NCBI GenBank assembly: GCA_023420935.1 | Contig: JAEZUR010000053.1 | Coordinates: 1-19,163 of the forward strand | Source: Bacillota bacterium | Lineage (GTDB): Bacteria; Bacillota; Clostridia; Lachnospirales; Lachnospiraceae | DNA length: 19,163 nucleotides | Direction of reading: 5' to 3' | Part shown: piece by piece, positions 1 to 8,628 of the stretch | How the letters are laid out: every line of letters begins with the position of its first letter | Numbering within the stretch: position 1 is the stretch's first letter | The notes under the pieces: model-generated | Told to the model about the DNA's origin: nothing | What the model saw: only the letters and a program-made list of their open reading frames with translations | The model's database searches: none | Program-made: the position numbers and the translations under genes

Positions 1-81
1 GGTAATACTGGTATGGGTATGTTAAGTGTTAAAAAATCAGTAGAACAGGCAGTTGGATCTGATATTATATTTAATAATTAA
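1..81 (+). CDS. atpF: V/A-type ATP synthase subunit F, C-terminal end (5' truncated)
   Basis: The window opens inside an open frame that runs 26 codons to a TAA at 79-81. The fragment ends with a helix of the form SVKKSVEQAVGSDIIF, which resembles the C-terminal helix of V/A-ATPase subunit F, the small central-stalk protein. The call depends mainly on context: subunit A starts 24 bases further on, and in clostridial V/A-ATPase clusters F comes directly before A. The rest of the gene lies outside the window, so length and N-terminal features cannot be judged. Confidence 0.75.
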   Translation, partial: GNTGMGMLSVKKSVEQAVGSDIIFNN

Positions 82-105
82 ACGAAAAAGCAGGTGAATA
101 GGAAA

Positions 106-1875
106 ATGAGTAAAGGCACCATTAAAAAAGTAGCCGGCCCATTAGTAATAGCTGAGGGCATGCGCGATGCAAATATGTTTGACGTGGTACGTGTTAGTGA
201 ACAGCGACTCATTGGTGAAATTATTGAGATACACGGTGATAAGGCTTCTGTTCAGGTTTATGAAGAAACATCTGGTCTTGGACCAGGAGAACCAGTAGAG
301 TCAACTGGAGCACCTCTTAGTGTTGAACTTGGCCCTGGGTTAATTGGTAGTATATTTGACGGTATACAGAGACCATTGGTTGAAATCATGGAAGCATCTG
401 GTTCCGATTTACAACGAGGAATTGAAATTCCATCGTTAAGCAGAAGTAAGAAATGGAACTTTATACCAACTGCTAAAGTTGGTGACAAAGTGGAAGGTGG
501 AGACATAATTGGTACGGTTACTGAAACAGTAATTGTTGCTCAGAAAATTATGATTCCAAATGGAGTTCAAGGAACAATACTTTCTATTCAAGAAGGAGAG
601 TTTACCGTTGAAGAAACCATTGCAGTTGTAGAATTACAAGATGGTAGCAAAAAAGATATTACCTTAATGCAAAAATGGCCGGTTCGTGTAGGTCGTCCAT
701 ATAAAGAAAAATTATCCCCTGATATGCCACTGGTAACAGGACAACGTGTAGTTGATACCTTATTTCCAATAGCAAAAGGTGGAGTGGCAACCGTTCCAGG
801 ACCTTTCGGTAGTGGTAAAACTGTGGTTCAGCATCAGCTTGCAAAATGGGCAGAAGCAGACATCGTTGTATATATTGGTTGCGGAGAACGTGGTAATGAG
901 ATGACAGACGTATTAAACGAGTTTCCAGAGTTGAAAGATCCAAAAACTGGACATTCTTTGATGGAACGTACTGTTCTGATTGCAAATACATCAGATATGC
1001 CAGTTGCTGCACGTGAAGCATCCATTTATGTAGGTATTACCATTGCTGAATATTTCCGTGATATGGGATTCTCTGTAGCCTTAATGGCAGATTCTACCTC
1101 ACGTTGGGCAGAAGCACTTCGTGAAATGTCAGGACGTTTGGAAGAAATGCCTGGTGAAGAAGGATATCCTGCATACTTAGGAAGCCGTTTGGCTCAGTTT
1201 TATGAACGAGCAGGTAGAGTAATTTCTCTTGGTAAAGATGGCAGAGAAGGTGCATTATCGGTAATCGGAGCCGTATCACCTCCAGGTGGAGATATTTCAG
1301 AACCAGTTTCTCAGGCGACACTTCGTATTGTAAAAGTGTTCTGGGGATTAGATGCTAACTTAGCATATAGACGTCATTTCCCAGCCATCAACTGGTTAAC
1401 AAGTTATTCCTTATATGTTGATAATATGGGAGCTTGGTATAACAACAATGTAAATGAAAAATGGATGGAGTACCGTGCAAGAATCATGAAAATACTTCAC
1501 GATGAATCGGAGTTAGATGAAATCGTTAAATTAGTTGGTATGGATGCGTTATCGGCACCAGACAGATTAAAATTAGAAGCAGCTCGTTCCATACGTGAAG
1601 ATTTCTTACATCAAGATGCATTCCATGAAGTAGATACGTACTCCGCGTTGGAAAAGCAGTTTAAAATGATGGAATTAGTATTATCTTTTTATGATGTAAC
1701 ATTAAAAGCGTTAGGTCAGGGTGTAAATATTGAAGAATTGGTTAAATTACCAGTTCGTGAGAAAATAGGTCGTTTTAAATATATTGAATCTGTAAAGCTT
1801 GAAGCAGAATATCAATCCATTCTCGACAGTTTACATCGTGAAATAGATCAATTAACACAGAAGGAGGAATCCTAA
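106..1875 (+). CDS. atpA: V/A-type ATP synthase catalytic subunit A
   Basis: This is the catalytic subunit of the V1/A1 head, which couples ATP hydrolysis or synthesis to H+ or Na+ movement through the membrane sector. The P-loop GPFGSGKT lies at residues 232-239, followed by the conserved GCGERGNEM segment, and the long non-homologous insert typical of A subunits (about residues 110-200) precedes it. At 589 aa it has the usual family length. A GTG at 94 is in frame, but the ATG at 106 is preferred because AGGTGA at 92-97 then sits 8 bases upstream as the ribosome binding site, and MSKGTIKKV matches the normal A-subunit N terminus. The stop TAA overlaps the ATG of atpB by one base (TAATG), implying coupled translation. 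The ion used cannot be read from this subunit. Confidence 0.97.
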   Translation: MSKGTIKKVAGPLVIAEGMRDANMFDVVRVSEQRLIGEIIEIHGDKASVQVYEETSGLGPGEPVESTGAPLSVELGPGLIGSIFDGIQRPLVEIMEASGSDLQRGIEIPSLSRSKKWNFIPTAKVGDKVEGGDIIGTVTETVIVAQKIMIPNGVQGTILSIQEGEFTVEETIAVVELQDGSKKDITLMQKWPVRVGRPYKEKLSPDMPLVTGQRVVDTLFPIAKGGVATVPGPFGSGKTVVQHQLAKWAEADIVVYIGCGERGNEMTDVLNEFPELKDPKTGHSLMERTVLIANTSDMPVAAREASIYVGITIAEYFRDMGFSVALMADSTSRWAEALREMSGRLEEMPGEEGYPAYLGSRLAQFYERAGRVISLGKDGREGALSVIGAVSPPGGDISEPVSQATLRIVKVFWGLDANLAYRRHFPAINWLTSYSLYVDNMGAWYNNNVNEKWMEYRARIMKILHDESELDEIVKLVGMDALSAPDRLKLEAARSIREDFLHQDAFHEVDTYSALEKQFKMMELVLSFYDVTLKALGQGVNIEELVKLPVREKIGRFKYIESVKLEAEYQSILDSLHREIDQLTQKEES

Positions 1876-3248
1876 TGCCAAAAGAATATAGAACCATTCA
1901 AGAGGTGGCAGGTCCTCTTATGTTAGTACGTGGCGTGGAAGATGTAGCATATAATGAACTTGCAGAAATAGAACTAGCAAGTGGAGAAAAACGTCGATGT
2001 AAAGTCCTTGAAATTGATGGTGGAAATGCATTAGTTCAGCTTTTTGAAAGTGCAACTGGAATAAACTTATCTAATAGTAAAGTGCGTTTCTTAGGTCGAA
2101 GTATGGAACTTGGGGTATCGGATGATATGCTTAGTCGTGTATTTGACGGCTTGGGAAGACCAATTGATAAAGGACCAGACATTTTACCAGAAAAAAGAAT
2201 GGATATTAATGGATTGCCAATGAATCCAGCAGCTAGAAATTATCCTCAAGAATTTATTCAGACAGGTGTATCAGCCATTGATGGATTAAATACATTAGTT
2301 CGTGGACAAAAATTACCAATCTTCTCTGCGAGTGGTTTGCCACATGCCCAATTAGCGGCTCAGATAGCACGTCAAGCTAAAGTTAGAGGAACAAGTGAAC
2401 CGTTTGCCGTTGTATTTGCAGCCATGGGTATTACATTTGAAGAAGCGAACTTCTTCACAGAAAGTTTCCGTGAGACAGGTGCAATTGATCGAACTGTAAT
2501 GTTTATCAATCTTGCTAACGATCCTGCGGTAGAACGTATTGCAACTCCACGTATGGCATTAACTGCCGCAGAATATCTTGCATTTGAAAAGGACATGCAT
2601 GTTCTAGTTATTTTAACAGACATCACCAATTATGCAGATTCCTTACGTGAAGTATCTGCTGCTCGTAAAGAGGTTCCAGGTCGTCGTGGATATCCAGGTT
2701 ATATGTATACTGACTTGGCTACATTATATGAACGTGCTGGCCGTAAAAAAGGTAAAGCAGGAAGTATCACTATGATTCCAATCCTTACCATGCCAGAAGA
2801 TGATAAGACACATCCTATTCCTGACTTAACTGGTTATATCACAGAAGGCCAGATTATTTTAAGTCGTGAATTGTATCGACAGAATGTTACTCCGCCAATC
2901 GATGTACTTCCATCCCTTTCTCGTTTGAAAGATAAGGGTATTGGTGAAGGCAAAACTCGAGAGGATCATGCCAATACAATGAATCAGTTATTTGCTTGCT
3001 ATGCAAGAGGTAAAGAAGCAAAAGAGTTGATGATCGTATTAGGTGAAGCAGCATTAACAGATATGGATAAGTTATATGCTAAATTTGCTGATGCATTTGA
3101 GCAGGAATATGTTTCACAAGGATATCATGCGAATCGTGATATTGAAGAGACACTTCGTATGGGATGGAAATTGTTATCAATTCTTCCAAGAACTGAACTT
3201 AAGAGAATTAAAGATGAGTTCCTTGATAAATATTACGGACAGGAATAA
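1875..3248 (+). CDS. atpB: V/A-type ATP synthase regulatory subunit B
   Basis: This is the non-catalytic nucleotide-binding subunit that alternates with subunit A in the hexameric head. At 457 aa it has the family length. In place of a Walker A motif it carries the degenerate SGLPHAQLAAQIARQ segment from residue 153, which separates B from A subunits, and the FAAMGITFEEANFF region matches the family. Translation starts at the ATG that overlaps the atpA stop, with AAGGAGGA at 1861-1868 as a strong ribosome binding site. A gap of 71 bases with no clear terminator or promoter leads to atpD, so the genes are probably cotranscribed. Confidence 0.97.
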   Translation: MPKEYRTIQEVAGPLMLVRGVEDVAYNELAEIELASGEKRRCKVLEIDGGNALVQLFESATGINLSNSKVRFLGRSMELGVSDDMLSRVFDGLGRPIDKGPDILPEKRMDINGLPMNPAARNYPQEFIQTGVSAIDGLNTLVRGQKLPIFSASGLPHAQLAAQIARQAKVRGTSEPFAVVFAAMGITFEEANFFTESFRETGAIDRTVMFINLANDPAVERIATPRMALTAAEYLAFEKDMHVLVILTDITNYADSLREVSAARKEVPGRRGYPGYMYTDLATLYERAGRKKGKAGSITMIPILTMPEDDKTHPIPDLTGYITEGQIILSRELYRQNVTPPIDVLPSLSRLKDKGIGEGKTREDHANTMNQLFACYARGKEAKELMIVLGEAALTDMDKLYAKFADAFEQEYVSQGYHANRDIEETLRMGWKLLSILPRTELKRIKDEFLDKYYGQE

Positions 3249-3319
3249 GTTTCAGAAAAAAGTCTATCTGTATAATAATAGGAAATCAAAAAGTTTAGTA
3301 GAGGAAGGAGGTAAATAAC

Positions 3320-3991
3320 TTGGCAAAGAAACATGTGAATCCTACCCGTATGGAACTAACTCGTCTGAAGAAAAAACTTGTAACCGCTAAACGTGGTCAT
3401 AAGTTGTTAAAAGACAAACGAGATGAGTTAATGCGTCAATTTCTTGATTTAGTTCGTGAGAATAAAGTTTTACGAGAGAAAGTGGAAGATGGAATTCAAA
3501 AGGCAAACAAAAATTTTGTATTAGCCAGAGCGGGTATGGAAGAAGAAGTACTAAATGTTGCATTAATGGCACCAAAACAAGAAGTTTATCTGGATATAGA
3601 TACAAAGAATGTTATGAGTGTTGATATTCCAGTATTTCATTATAAAACCAAAACGCCAAATGCCAATGATATTTATTCTTATGGTTATGCATTTACCTCC
3701 AGCGATTTGGATGATTCCGTAAAATCCTTAGCGGATATCTTACCAGATATGCTTAGACTGGCAGAATGTGAAAAATCATGTCAGCTTATGGCTGCTGAGA
3801 TAGAGAAAACCAGACGTAGAGTAAATGCCTTGGAGCACGTTATGATTCCAGAAATGCAAGAAAGCATTAAATACATCGTTATGAAATTAGATGAAAATGA
3901 AAGAAGTACACAAATTCGTCTAATGAAAGTGAAAGATATGATGTTAGAGCAGGCACATCATTACAGTGAGCAGGCATTCAATCAAGAATAA
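3320..3991 (+). CDS. atpD: V/A-type ATP synthase central-stalk subunit D
   Basis: Subunit D is the rotor axle that turns inside the A3B3 head, the counterpart of gamma in F-type enzymes. The protein has 223 aa, close to the usual length. The N terminus (VNPTRMELTRLKKKL, then a run of basic and acidic heptads) and the C-terminal stretch (about 150-215) look like the two long antiparallel coiled-coil helices of the family, with a globular part between them. The start is TTG at 3320: GGAAGGAGG at 3303-3311 lies 8 bases upstream, and the first in-frame ATG would remove the conserved NPTRMEL region. This is the last gene of the ATPase operon, and a strong terminator follows 11 bases after the stop. 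Confidence 0.95.
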   Translation: MAKKHVNPTRMELTRLKKKLVTAKRGHKLLKDKRDELMRQFLDLVRENKVLREKVEDGIQKANKNFVLARAGMEEEVLNVALMAPKQEVYLDIDTKNVMSVDIPVFHYKTKTPNANDIYSYGYAFTSSDLDDSVKSLADILPDMLRLAECEKSCQLMAAEIEKTRRRVNALEHVMIPEMQESIKYIVMKLDENERSTQIRLMKVKDMMLEQAHHYSEQAFNQE

Positions 3992-4002
3992 TAAATAAAA
4001 AG

Positions 4003-4035
4003 AAATTGTTCCTTGGAAAAAGGAACAATTTTTTT
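4003..4035 (+). terminator. Rho-independent terminator of the V/A-ATPase operon
   Basis: A perfect 12-bp stem (4003-4014 with 4020-4031, left arm AAATTGTTCCTT) with a 5-base loop GGAAA runs into a T tract at 4029-4035. It lies just after the atpD stop. Confidence 0.93.
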
Positions 4036-4121
4036 ATTGCATTAATAAGATGACGATTAGGCATAGTTCGAGTAAAAAAGCACATAATAAAAGAGAATAA
4101 ACATAAGAGGAGATGAAAATT

Positions 4122-4292
4122 ATGGCAAAAGCTGGTATGAGAAGACCTGATCCTGAGAAGCCTCATGGAACAGAAGGAAAGGTTAGTTTACATGCTACCA
4201 AAAATCAAGTGAACCCTGTAAAGGAAATTCAAGGTAAGGCCAAATATGGTCATGAAAAAGCGGATCCAATAAAATATGATGGGAAATGGTAA
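4122..4292 (+). CDS. Small protein of unknown function (56 aa)
   Basis: An open frame of 56 codons, MAKAGMRRPDPEKPHGTEGK onward, ends with TAA at 4290-4292. AGAGGAGA at 4106-4113 is placed correctly for the ATG at 4122; an in-frame ATG at 4113 lies inside that site and is unlikely. The protein is very hydrophilic, rich in Lys, Gly, His and Pro, and shows no signal peptide, membrane segment or cysteine, so it is probably a soluble cytoplasmic peptide, possibly largely disordered. It stands alone between the ATPase terminator and a hairpin at 4310-4350, in the same direction as its neighbours. A good ribosome binding site and a non-random composition argue for a real gene. I do not assign a function or family. 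Confidence 0.7.
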   Translation: MAKAGMRRPDPEKPHGTEGKVSLHATKNQVNPVKEIQGKAKYGHEKADPIKYDGKW

Positions 4293-4309
4293 GAAATAGA
4301 TTTTAAATA

Positions 4310-4350
4310 AAGCTATCACATAATTAATTATAGCAATTACGTGGTAGCTT
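4310..4350. other. Hairpin after the 56-aa gene, possible weak terminator
   Basis: AAGCTATCACATAATT (4310-4325) pairs with AATTACGTGGTAGCTT (4335-4350) across a 9-base loop, 16 positions with one G-T wobble and one mismatch. No T tract follows on the + strand (next bases CCTACATATG), so + strand termination would be weak. On the - strand the arm is followed by TTTATTT. It could end the small gene's transcript or stabilise its 3' end. Confidence 0.5.
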
Positions 4351-4395
4351 CCTACATATGCGCTTGCAATATTTACAATTGCTTCCTTTTGCTTA

Positions 4396-4479
4396 ATTTA
4401 TCTAATAAAACATGTAAAATATGATTGAAGATTGTAAATTTATATGATAAATTGTAATTAGGAAGTCTATTAGATAAAT
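4396..4479. repeat. 12-bp perfect inverted repeat in the leader region of the c-di-GMP genes
   Basis: ATTTATCTAATA at 4396-4407 has an exact reverse complement at 4468-4479, with 60 AT-rich bases between. It lies in the 244-bp gap 4293-4536, which otherwise holds only the hairpin at 4310-4350 and AT-rich sequence with weak promoter-like strings (for example TTGTAA at 4452 and TAAATA at 4475, 17 apart). No riboswitch motif was recognised. Given the AT content, chance is a serious alternative to an operator pair. Confidence 0.3.
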
Positions 4480-4536
4480 ATTCATAATAATGCAACTGCA
4501 TGAAATGAGTCTTTCTAATTAGATGGAGGAGTTCCT

Positions 4537-5895
4537 ATGAATGAGCTTATTAGAGAATTCAGGAAATTAATGGTCATTTTTACAGTTGTTATCACTATAA
4601 TAGCTTATTTTAGCATTTACTTGCCTATTCGGAATGAATTATATAGTAGAACGTTAGATAATTTTGTATTAGAGTCTAAAGAGCAGGGACAGGTAATCGA
4701 ACATTTTATCTTAAGGAGTATGGAAAGAACACATATTTTATCCAATCGTAGTTTTCTTAAGAATCAAATCTTAAAGTATTACGATGATAAAATTGATTTG
4801 GCCCAGTTAATTCGTACGACAGAAGTTAATTACTTGGAAAGCGTAAAAGATATAGAATATGTAAGTTATGCATATCGTGTAGTAGATAATAAGCTGACTA
4901 ATCGTTTTATGATATCTGATAGGAAACAGCCAATACTGATGATTAATGAGATAGAATCAAAGTATAAAATCCAAGTTCATAACGAATCTATGATCGTAGA
5001 AATAACCTCACCTATTTTAGAAGGGAACAAAATCCTAGGGTATGATGTGATATGTTTTAATATTGATAGTATTGTAAGGCCTATTGGTAATGAAAGAATG
5101 GATATTAGCCTTATAACCAAGGAAGAAGCGAAAAAGGTTAGAAATTTAGATGTAAAAGATGTGAAAGCACATAACATGACCTTAAAAGATGATGGAACAT
5201 ATACCCATTTAGTACGAAAGTTAGAAACACAGGATTACTATTATTATGTTAAAGTAGAGAATTACGTATTATTTGAATCCATACGTGAGATCTCATTTAA
5301 AAATATAATTGTATTTAGCAGTAGTATTATCTTCTTGGTGCTAGTATCCAATTGGATTACAATTAAAATGGCACAGCGAATTTTGGTGAAAACAGAAAGG
5401 AGTAAAGATAAATATAAGGAGTATGCAACTAGAGATTCTCTTACTGGAGTCTACTCTAGATTTTTTCTAGAAGGATGGTTAAAAAAGAATTTAAAAGATA
5501 AGATTCACACCAGGGATTACTATACAGTTGTCATGATTGATATTGACGATTTTAAGAAAATCAATGACACCTATGGACATAATGTTGGTGACAAAACGGT
5601 AATTCAGGTTGCTAATATATTGAAATCATCAATCCGAGAGGGTGATTTTGTAATAAGATATGGTGGGGATGAATTTTTACTTTTAATGACCAATTTAGAA
5701 CTTTCTGTTGTAGAAATTATTCTGGAGCGAATTACCAATCGATTAGAGAATTTAAATGAATTAGTATTTCCTATTTCCATATCCTACGGAATACAAGAGA
5801 CAAAAGAGCTTAGTGAATTACACAAAGCCATTGATCAGGCAGATGAAAGAATGTATACAGAAAAGAAGAGAAAGCAAAAGCTGAGACAATCGTAA
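4537..5895 (+). CDS. Membrane diguanylate cyclase with extracytoplasmic sensor region
   Basis: This protein probably makes c-di-GMP from two GTP. In order, the 452 aa show a membrane helix at about 11-29, an extracytoplasmic region at about 30-250 that could be a Cache-like sensor (inferred from layout), a second membrane helix at about 256-278, a short linker, and a GGDEF domain at about 290-448. The catalytic motif is intact (GGDEF at 376-380), and the product-inhibition I-site RxxD is present as REGD at 367-370, five residues before it. The metal-binding segment DIDDFKKINDTYGH is also complete. GGAGGAG upstream supports the ATG. The next gene, a GGDEF-EAL protein, begins 16 bases after the stop, so the two are likely cotranscribed. 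The signal sensed is not evident. Confidence 0.92.
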   Translation: MNELIREFRKLMVIFTVVITIIAYFSIYLPIRNELYSRTLDNFVLESKEQGQVIEHFILRSMERTHILSNRSFLKNQILKYYDDKIDLAQLIRTTEVNYLESVKDIEYVSYAYRVVDNKLTNRFMISDRKQPILMINEIESKYKIQVHNESMIVEITSPILEGNKILGYDVICFNIDSIVRPIGNERMDISLITKEEAKKVRNLDVKDVKAHNMTLKDDGTYTHLVRKLETQDYYYYVKVENYVLFESIREISFKNIIVFSSSIIFLVLVSNWITIKMAQRILVKTERSKDKYKEYATRDSLTGVYSRFFLEGWLKKNLKDKIHTRDYYTVVMIDIDDFKKINDTYGHNVGDKTVIQVANILKSSIREGDFVIRYGGDEFLLLMTNLELSVVEIILERITNRLENLNELVFPISISYGIQETKELSELHKAIDQADERMYTEKKRKQKLRQS

Positions 5896-5911
5896 TAAGC
5901 AAAAGATTGAC

Positions 5912-8047
5912 TTGGCGGAAAGCGAGATGATTCTAATGATAAAATCAAAAAATGGGATTAATACTTTTTTAAATAATATGTTAAAACTCGATAAAGATAT
6001 AGATGGTTATTTAAATGAGGAATATGGAATTCATCCGTTTCGCAGCTCATTTCTAATTGCATTAACCTATTGTATAGTGGGTGGCCTATGGATTCTCTTT
6101 TCGGACAAACTACTTGGGTGGTTTGTGAAAGATATAGAAGTTTATAGAACCATTGAATTGTATAAAGGGTGGTTATATGTTTTTATCACAACAATTCTAA
6201 TTTTTCTATTAATTATTAGAAGACTAAAACAATTTGAGTTGGCAGTTCGTAAAATTCAATACAATTTACAAGAACTGAATTCATTTAATGAGGAACTTGT
6301 AGCCATGGAAGAAGAGTTAAAGGGACAAGTAGAAGAATTGCATCGCAATCGTACCTCGTTAATGATTAGTGAAGAGCGTTATGAGTTAGCTGTTGAGGGA
6401 GCTGACTGTGGTATATGGGATTACGATGCTGTGAGAGATATTTGGTTTTTTTCAACAAAATTTAAGATGGATTTAGGATATTCCAAAGATGAAATAGAAA
6501 ATAGTAGAGAAGCTATGAGTGATTTACTTCATCCAGATGATAAAAAAGGGGCTGTGGAGAAACTAAACAGATTTCTTGCAGGATTTAATGGAACTACCTA
6601 TGATAATATTTTCCGCATGAGATGTAAAGACGGGAACTATAAATGGGTACAGAGTAAAGCAAAAGCAATCTATGACTCAGATGGTAGGATAACTCGAGTA
6701 GCCGGTTCTCATATTGACATAACAAATTTAAAACTTATTGAACATAGGCTTGAATGGCTTGCATATTATGATAATCTTACAGAACTGCCGAATCGAATTG
6801 CATTTGAAAAGAAAATGAATGAAACTATAATAGATTCGGAAATTGATAAATTTGCACTGGTTTATTTAGATATTGATGATTTTAAAAATATCAATGATGC
6901 ACTAGGTCATGTAGCTGGTGATTATTTCTTAAAATATGTAGCAAATTCATTAAAACATCAGATAGATGACCAGGATTTTATAGCTCGCCTTAGTGGTGAT
7001 GAATTTGCAATTCTCTACTATAATGTGGATAAGAAAGAGGATGTTGAGATAAAATTAAATCATCTGTTGGAAGTAATAAAAAAACCTTGGGAGTATATGG
7101 ATAGAAAGCTGTATTTTTCATTTAGCGCAGGTGCAACCATGTATCCGGATGATGGGCAGGATTCGTTATTATTATTAAAAAACTCAGATATAGCAATGTA
7201 TGCAGCGAAGAAGAACCAGAGTATTCGGTATAATTTCTATAATAATGAGATGAACGAAACCAACTTGCGTAGAATTGAAATGATACATGAGTTAAAGAAT
7301 GCCATAGATCAAAGAGAATTTGAATTATATTATCAGCCGATTAATCAATTAAATAATGAAAGTATTTATGGAGTGGAAGCGCTGATTCGTTGGAATCATC
7401 CTGAAAAGGGTATGATATCTCCAATGGAATTTATTCCTCTGGCGGAAGAGACTGGGTTAATCTGCGAGATAGATTATTGGGTGCTTGAAACTGCATTCAT
7501 CCAGAAACGAAAATGGGAGCAAGAATGTTCATTACCAATAAAAATGTCAATTAACATATCAGGAAAAAGTCTAGTTAAAGTATCTTTGCTGGATAAACTC
7601 AGTGAACTCATCGAAAGGGTAGACATAAAGCGAGAGGATATACAGATAGAAATTACGGAGACCTCCTATATGGAGAACGTAGAAGCGTCAGCTATTATCT
7701 TAGAACGTATCAAGGAAATGGGTATTAAAATAGCGTTAGATGACTTTGGTACGGGATACTCGTCGCTCACATATTTGGAGATACTTCCGATCGATATCGT
7801 TAAATTGGATCGCAAATTCATTATGAATCCATTAGAACATGCAGAAGAGTGTGTTATTGTGCAGAATTTAATTAAATTGACTCATGATTTAAATTTAAAA
7901 ATACTTGCAGAAGGCATTGAAACCAGAGAACAACTTAATTTTCTAAGGGAGAATGGTTGTGATCTAGGGCAGGGTTACTTGTTTAGCAGACCTTTGCCTG
8001 CTAGCACCATAGAAGAATATATGTATACAAAAGAGTTAAATATATAA
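5912..8047 (+). CDS. Membrane PAS-GGDEF-EAL protein, probable c-di-GMP phosphodiesterase
   Basis: The 711 aa contain two membrane helices (about 46-64 and 86-103), a coiled coil (about 104-150), a PAS domain (about 155-275), a GGDEF domain (about 281-440) and an EAL domain (about 457-705). The EAL site looks complete: EALIRW from 489, SINIS, EITET, DDFGTGYSS from 610, KLDRKF, AEGIE and QGYLFSRPLP, so hydrolysis of c-di-GMP is expected. The GGDEF motif is SGDEF (361-365), and the I-site arginine is replaced (DDQD where RxxD would be), so cyclase activity is uncertain and the domain may instead bind GTP as a regulator. The start is uncertain: TTG 5912, ATG 5927 and ATG 5936 are in frame and none has a good ribosome binding site, so translation may depend on coupling to the gene before it. 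The longest form is given. Confidence 0.9.
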   Translation: MAESEMILMIKSKNGINTFLNNMLKLDKDIDGYLNEEYGIHPFRSSFLIALTYCIVGGLWILFSDKLLGWFVKDIEVYRTIELYKGWLYVFITTILIFLLIIRRLKQFELAVRKIQYNLQELNSFNEELVAMEEELKGQVEELHRNRTSLMISEERYELAVEGADCGIWDYDAVRDIWFFSTKFKMDLGYSKDEIENSREAMSDLLHPDDKKGAVEKLNRFLAGFNGTTYDNIFRMRCKDGNYKWVQSKAKAIYDSDGRITRVAGSHIDITNLKLIEHRLEWLAYYDNLTELPNRIAFEKKMNETIIDSEIDKFALVYLDIDDFKNINDALGHVAGDYFLKYVANSLKHQIDDQDFIARLSGDEFAILYYNVDKKEDVEIKLNHLLEVIKKPWEYMDRKLYFSFSAGATMYPDDGQDSLLLLKNSDIAMYAAKKNQSIRYNFYNNEMNETNLRRIEMIHELKNAIDQREFELYYQPINQLNNESIYGVEALIRWNHPEKGMISPMEFIPLAEETGLICEIDYWVLETAFIQKRKWEQECSLPIKMSINISGKSLVKVSLLDKLSELIERVDIKREDIQIEITETSYMENVEASAIILERIKEMGIKIALDDFGTGYSSLTYLEILPIDIVKLDRKFIMNPLEHAEECVIVQNLIKLTHDLNLKILAEGIETREQLNFLRENGCDLGQGYLFSRPLPASTIEEYMYTKELNI

Positions 8048-8053
8048 AAATAA

Positions 8054-8082
8054 TTGATAATTTATCTATATTAGGATATAAT
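8054..8082 (+). promoter_or_regulatory. Sigma-A promoter of the desulfoferrodoxin gene
   Basis: TTGATA at 8054-8059 and a consensus TATAAT at 8077-8082 are 17 bases apart. Transcription would begin near 8089, leaving a leader of about 30 bases before the coding region. This lets the gene be expressed apart from the c-di-GMP genes upstream. Confidence 0.82.
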
Positions 8083-8118
8083 TGTATTGTAATTTACGAA
8101 TTTGAAGGAGGAATAGGG

Positions 8119-8502
8119 ATGAAAAAAGAAGTAAAATTTTATCGATGCAATAAGTGTGGAAATTTAGTATATCTTGTCCAAGAATCAGGCGCACCATTAA
8201 GCTGCTGTGGAGAAAAGATGACTCAGTTGATTCCTAATACCCAAGAGGCTGCAGTGGAGAAACATATTCCGGTAGTAGAACAAACGGATAATTCGGTTAT
8301 AGCAACTGTTGGTAGTGTGGAACATCCAATGGTGGAAGAGCATTTTATTCAATGGATTGCATTGGTAGGACAGGATAGCATTCAAATGAAATATCTAAGT
8401 CCTGGTGAGAAACCATCTGCTGAATTTTATGCGAAAGACTTAGAATCCTTTGAAGTTTATGAATATTGTAATCTTCACGGATTGTGGAAAATGGAAAAAT
8501 AA
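8119..8502 (+). CDS. dfx: Desulfoferrodoxin (two-iron superoxide reductase)
   Basis: The enzyme reduces superoxide to hydrogen peroxide without releasing oxygen, which suits an anaerobe. The 127 aa carry both iron sites. The N-terminal rubredoxin-like centre has C10, C13, C29 and C30. The catalytic centre has H49, H69, H75, C117 and H120, with the conserved E47-K48 next to H49; the spacing matches class I desulfoferrodoxins. There is no signal peptide, so it acts in the cytoplasm. AAGGAGGA at 8104-8111 supports the ATG. A consensus promoter upstream and a strong terminator downstream make this a single-gene unit. The electron donor, often rubredoxin, is not encoded in the window. Confidence 0.95.
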   Translation: MKKEVKFYRCNKCGNLVYLVQESGAPLSCCGEKMTQLIPNTQEAAVEKHIPVVEQTDNSVIATVGSVEHPMVEEHFIQWIALVGQDSIQMKYLSPGEKPSAEFYAKDLESFEVYEYCNLHGLWKMEK

Positions 8503-8514
8503 TACTTAGATAAT

Positions 8515-8546
8515 AAGAACCTTCAACTTGTGTTGAAGGTTCTTTT
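8515..8546 (+). terminator. Rho-independent terminator after dfx
   Basis: A perfect 13-bp stem (8515-8527 with 8532-8544, core GAACCTTCAAC) with loop TTGT is followed by TTTT at 8543-8546. It starts 12 bases after the dfx stop. Confidence 0.93.
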
Positions 8547-8628
8547 CAGCAAATCGAACTAAATTATAACAAAAATTGTATTGTGTTTACATTTATTTTA
8601 TAATATTTATGAAAAATTTAAATATTTG

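Noticed and set aside
3076..3318. 80-codon + strand frame overlapping the end of atpB
   Set aside because: It lies mostly inside atpB in another frame, has no suitable ribosome binding site, and its product looks like out-of-frame translation.
4293..4536. c-di-GMP riboswitch before the cyclase gene
   Set aside because: No GEMM-type conserved core or tetraloop-receptor arrangement is visible.
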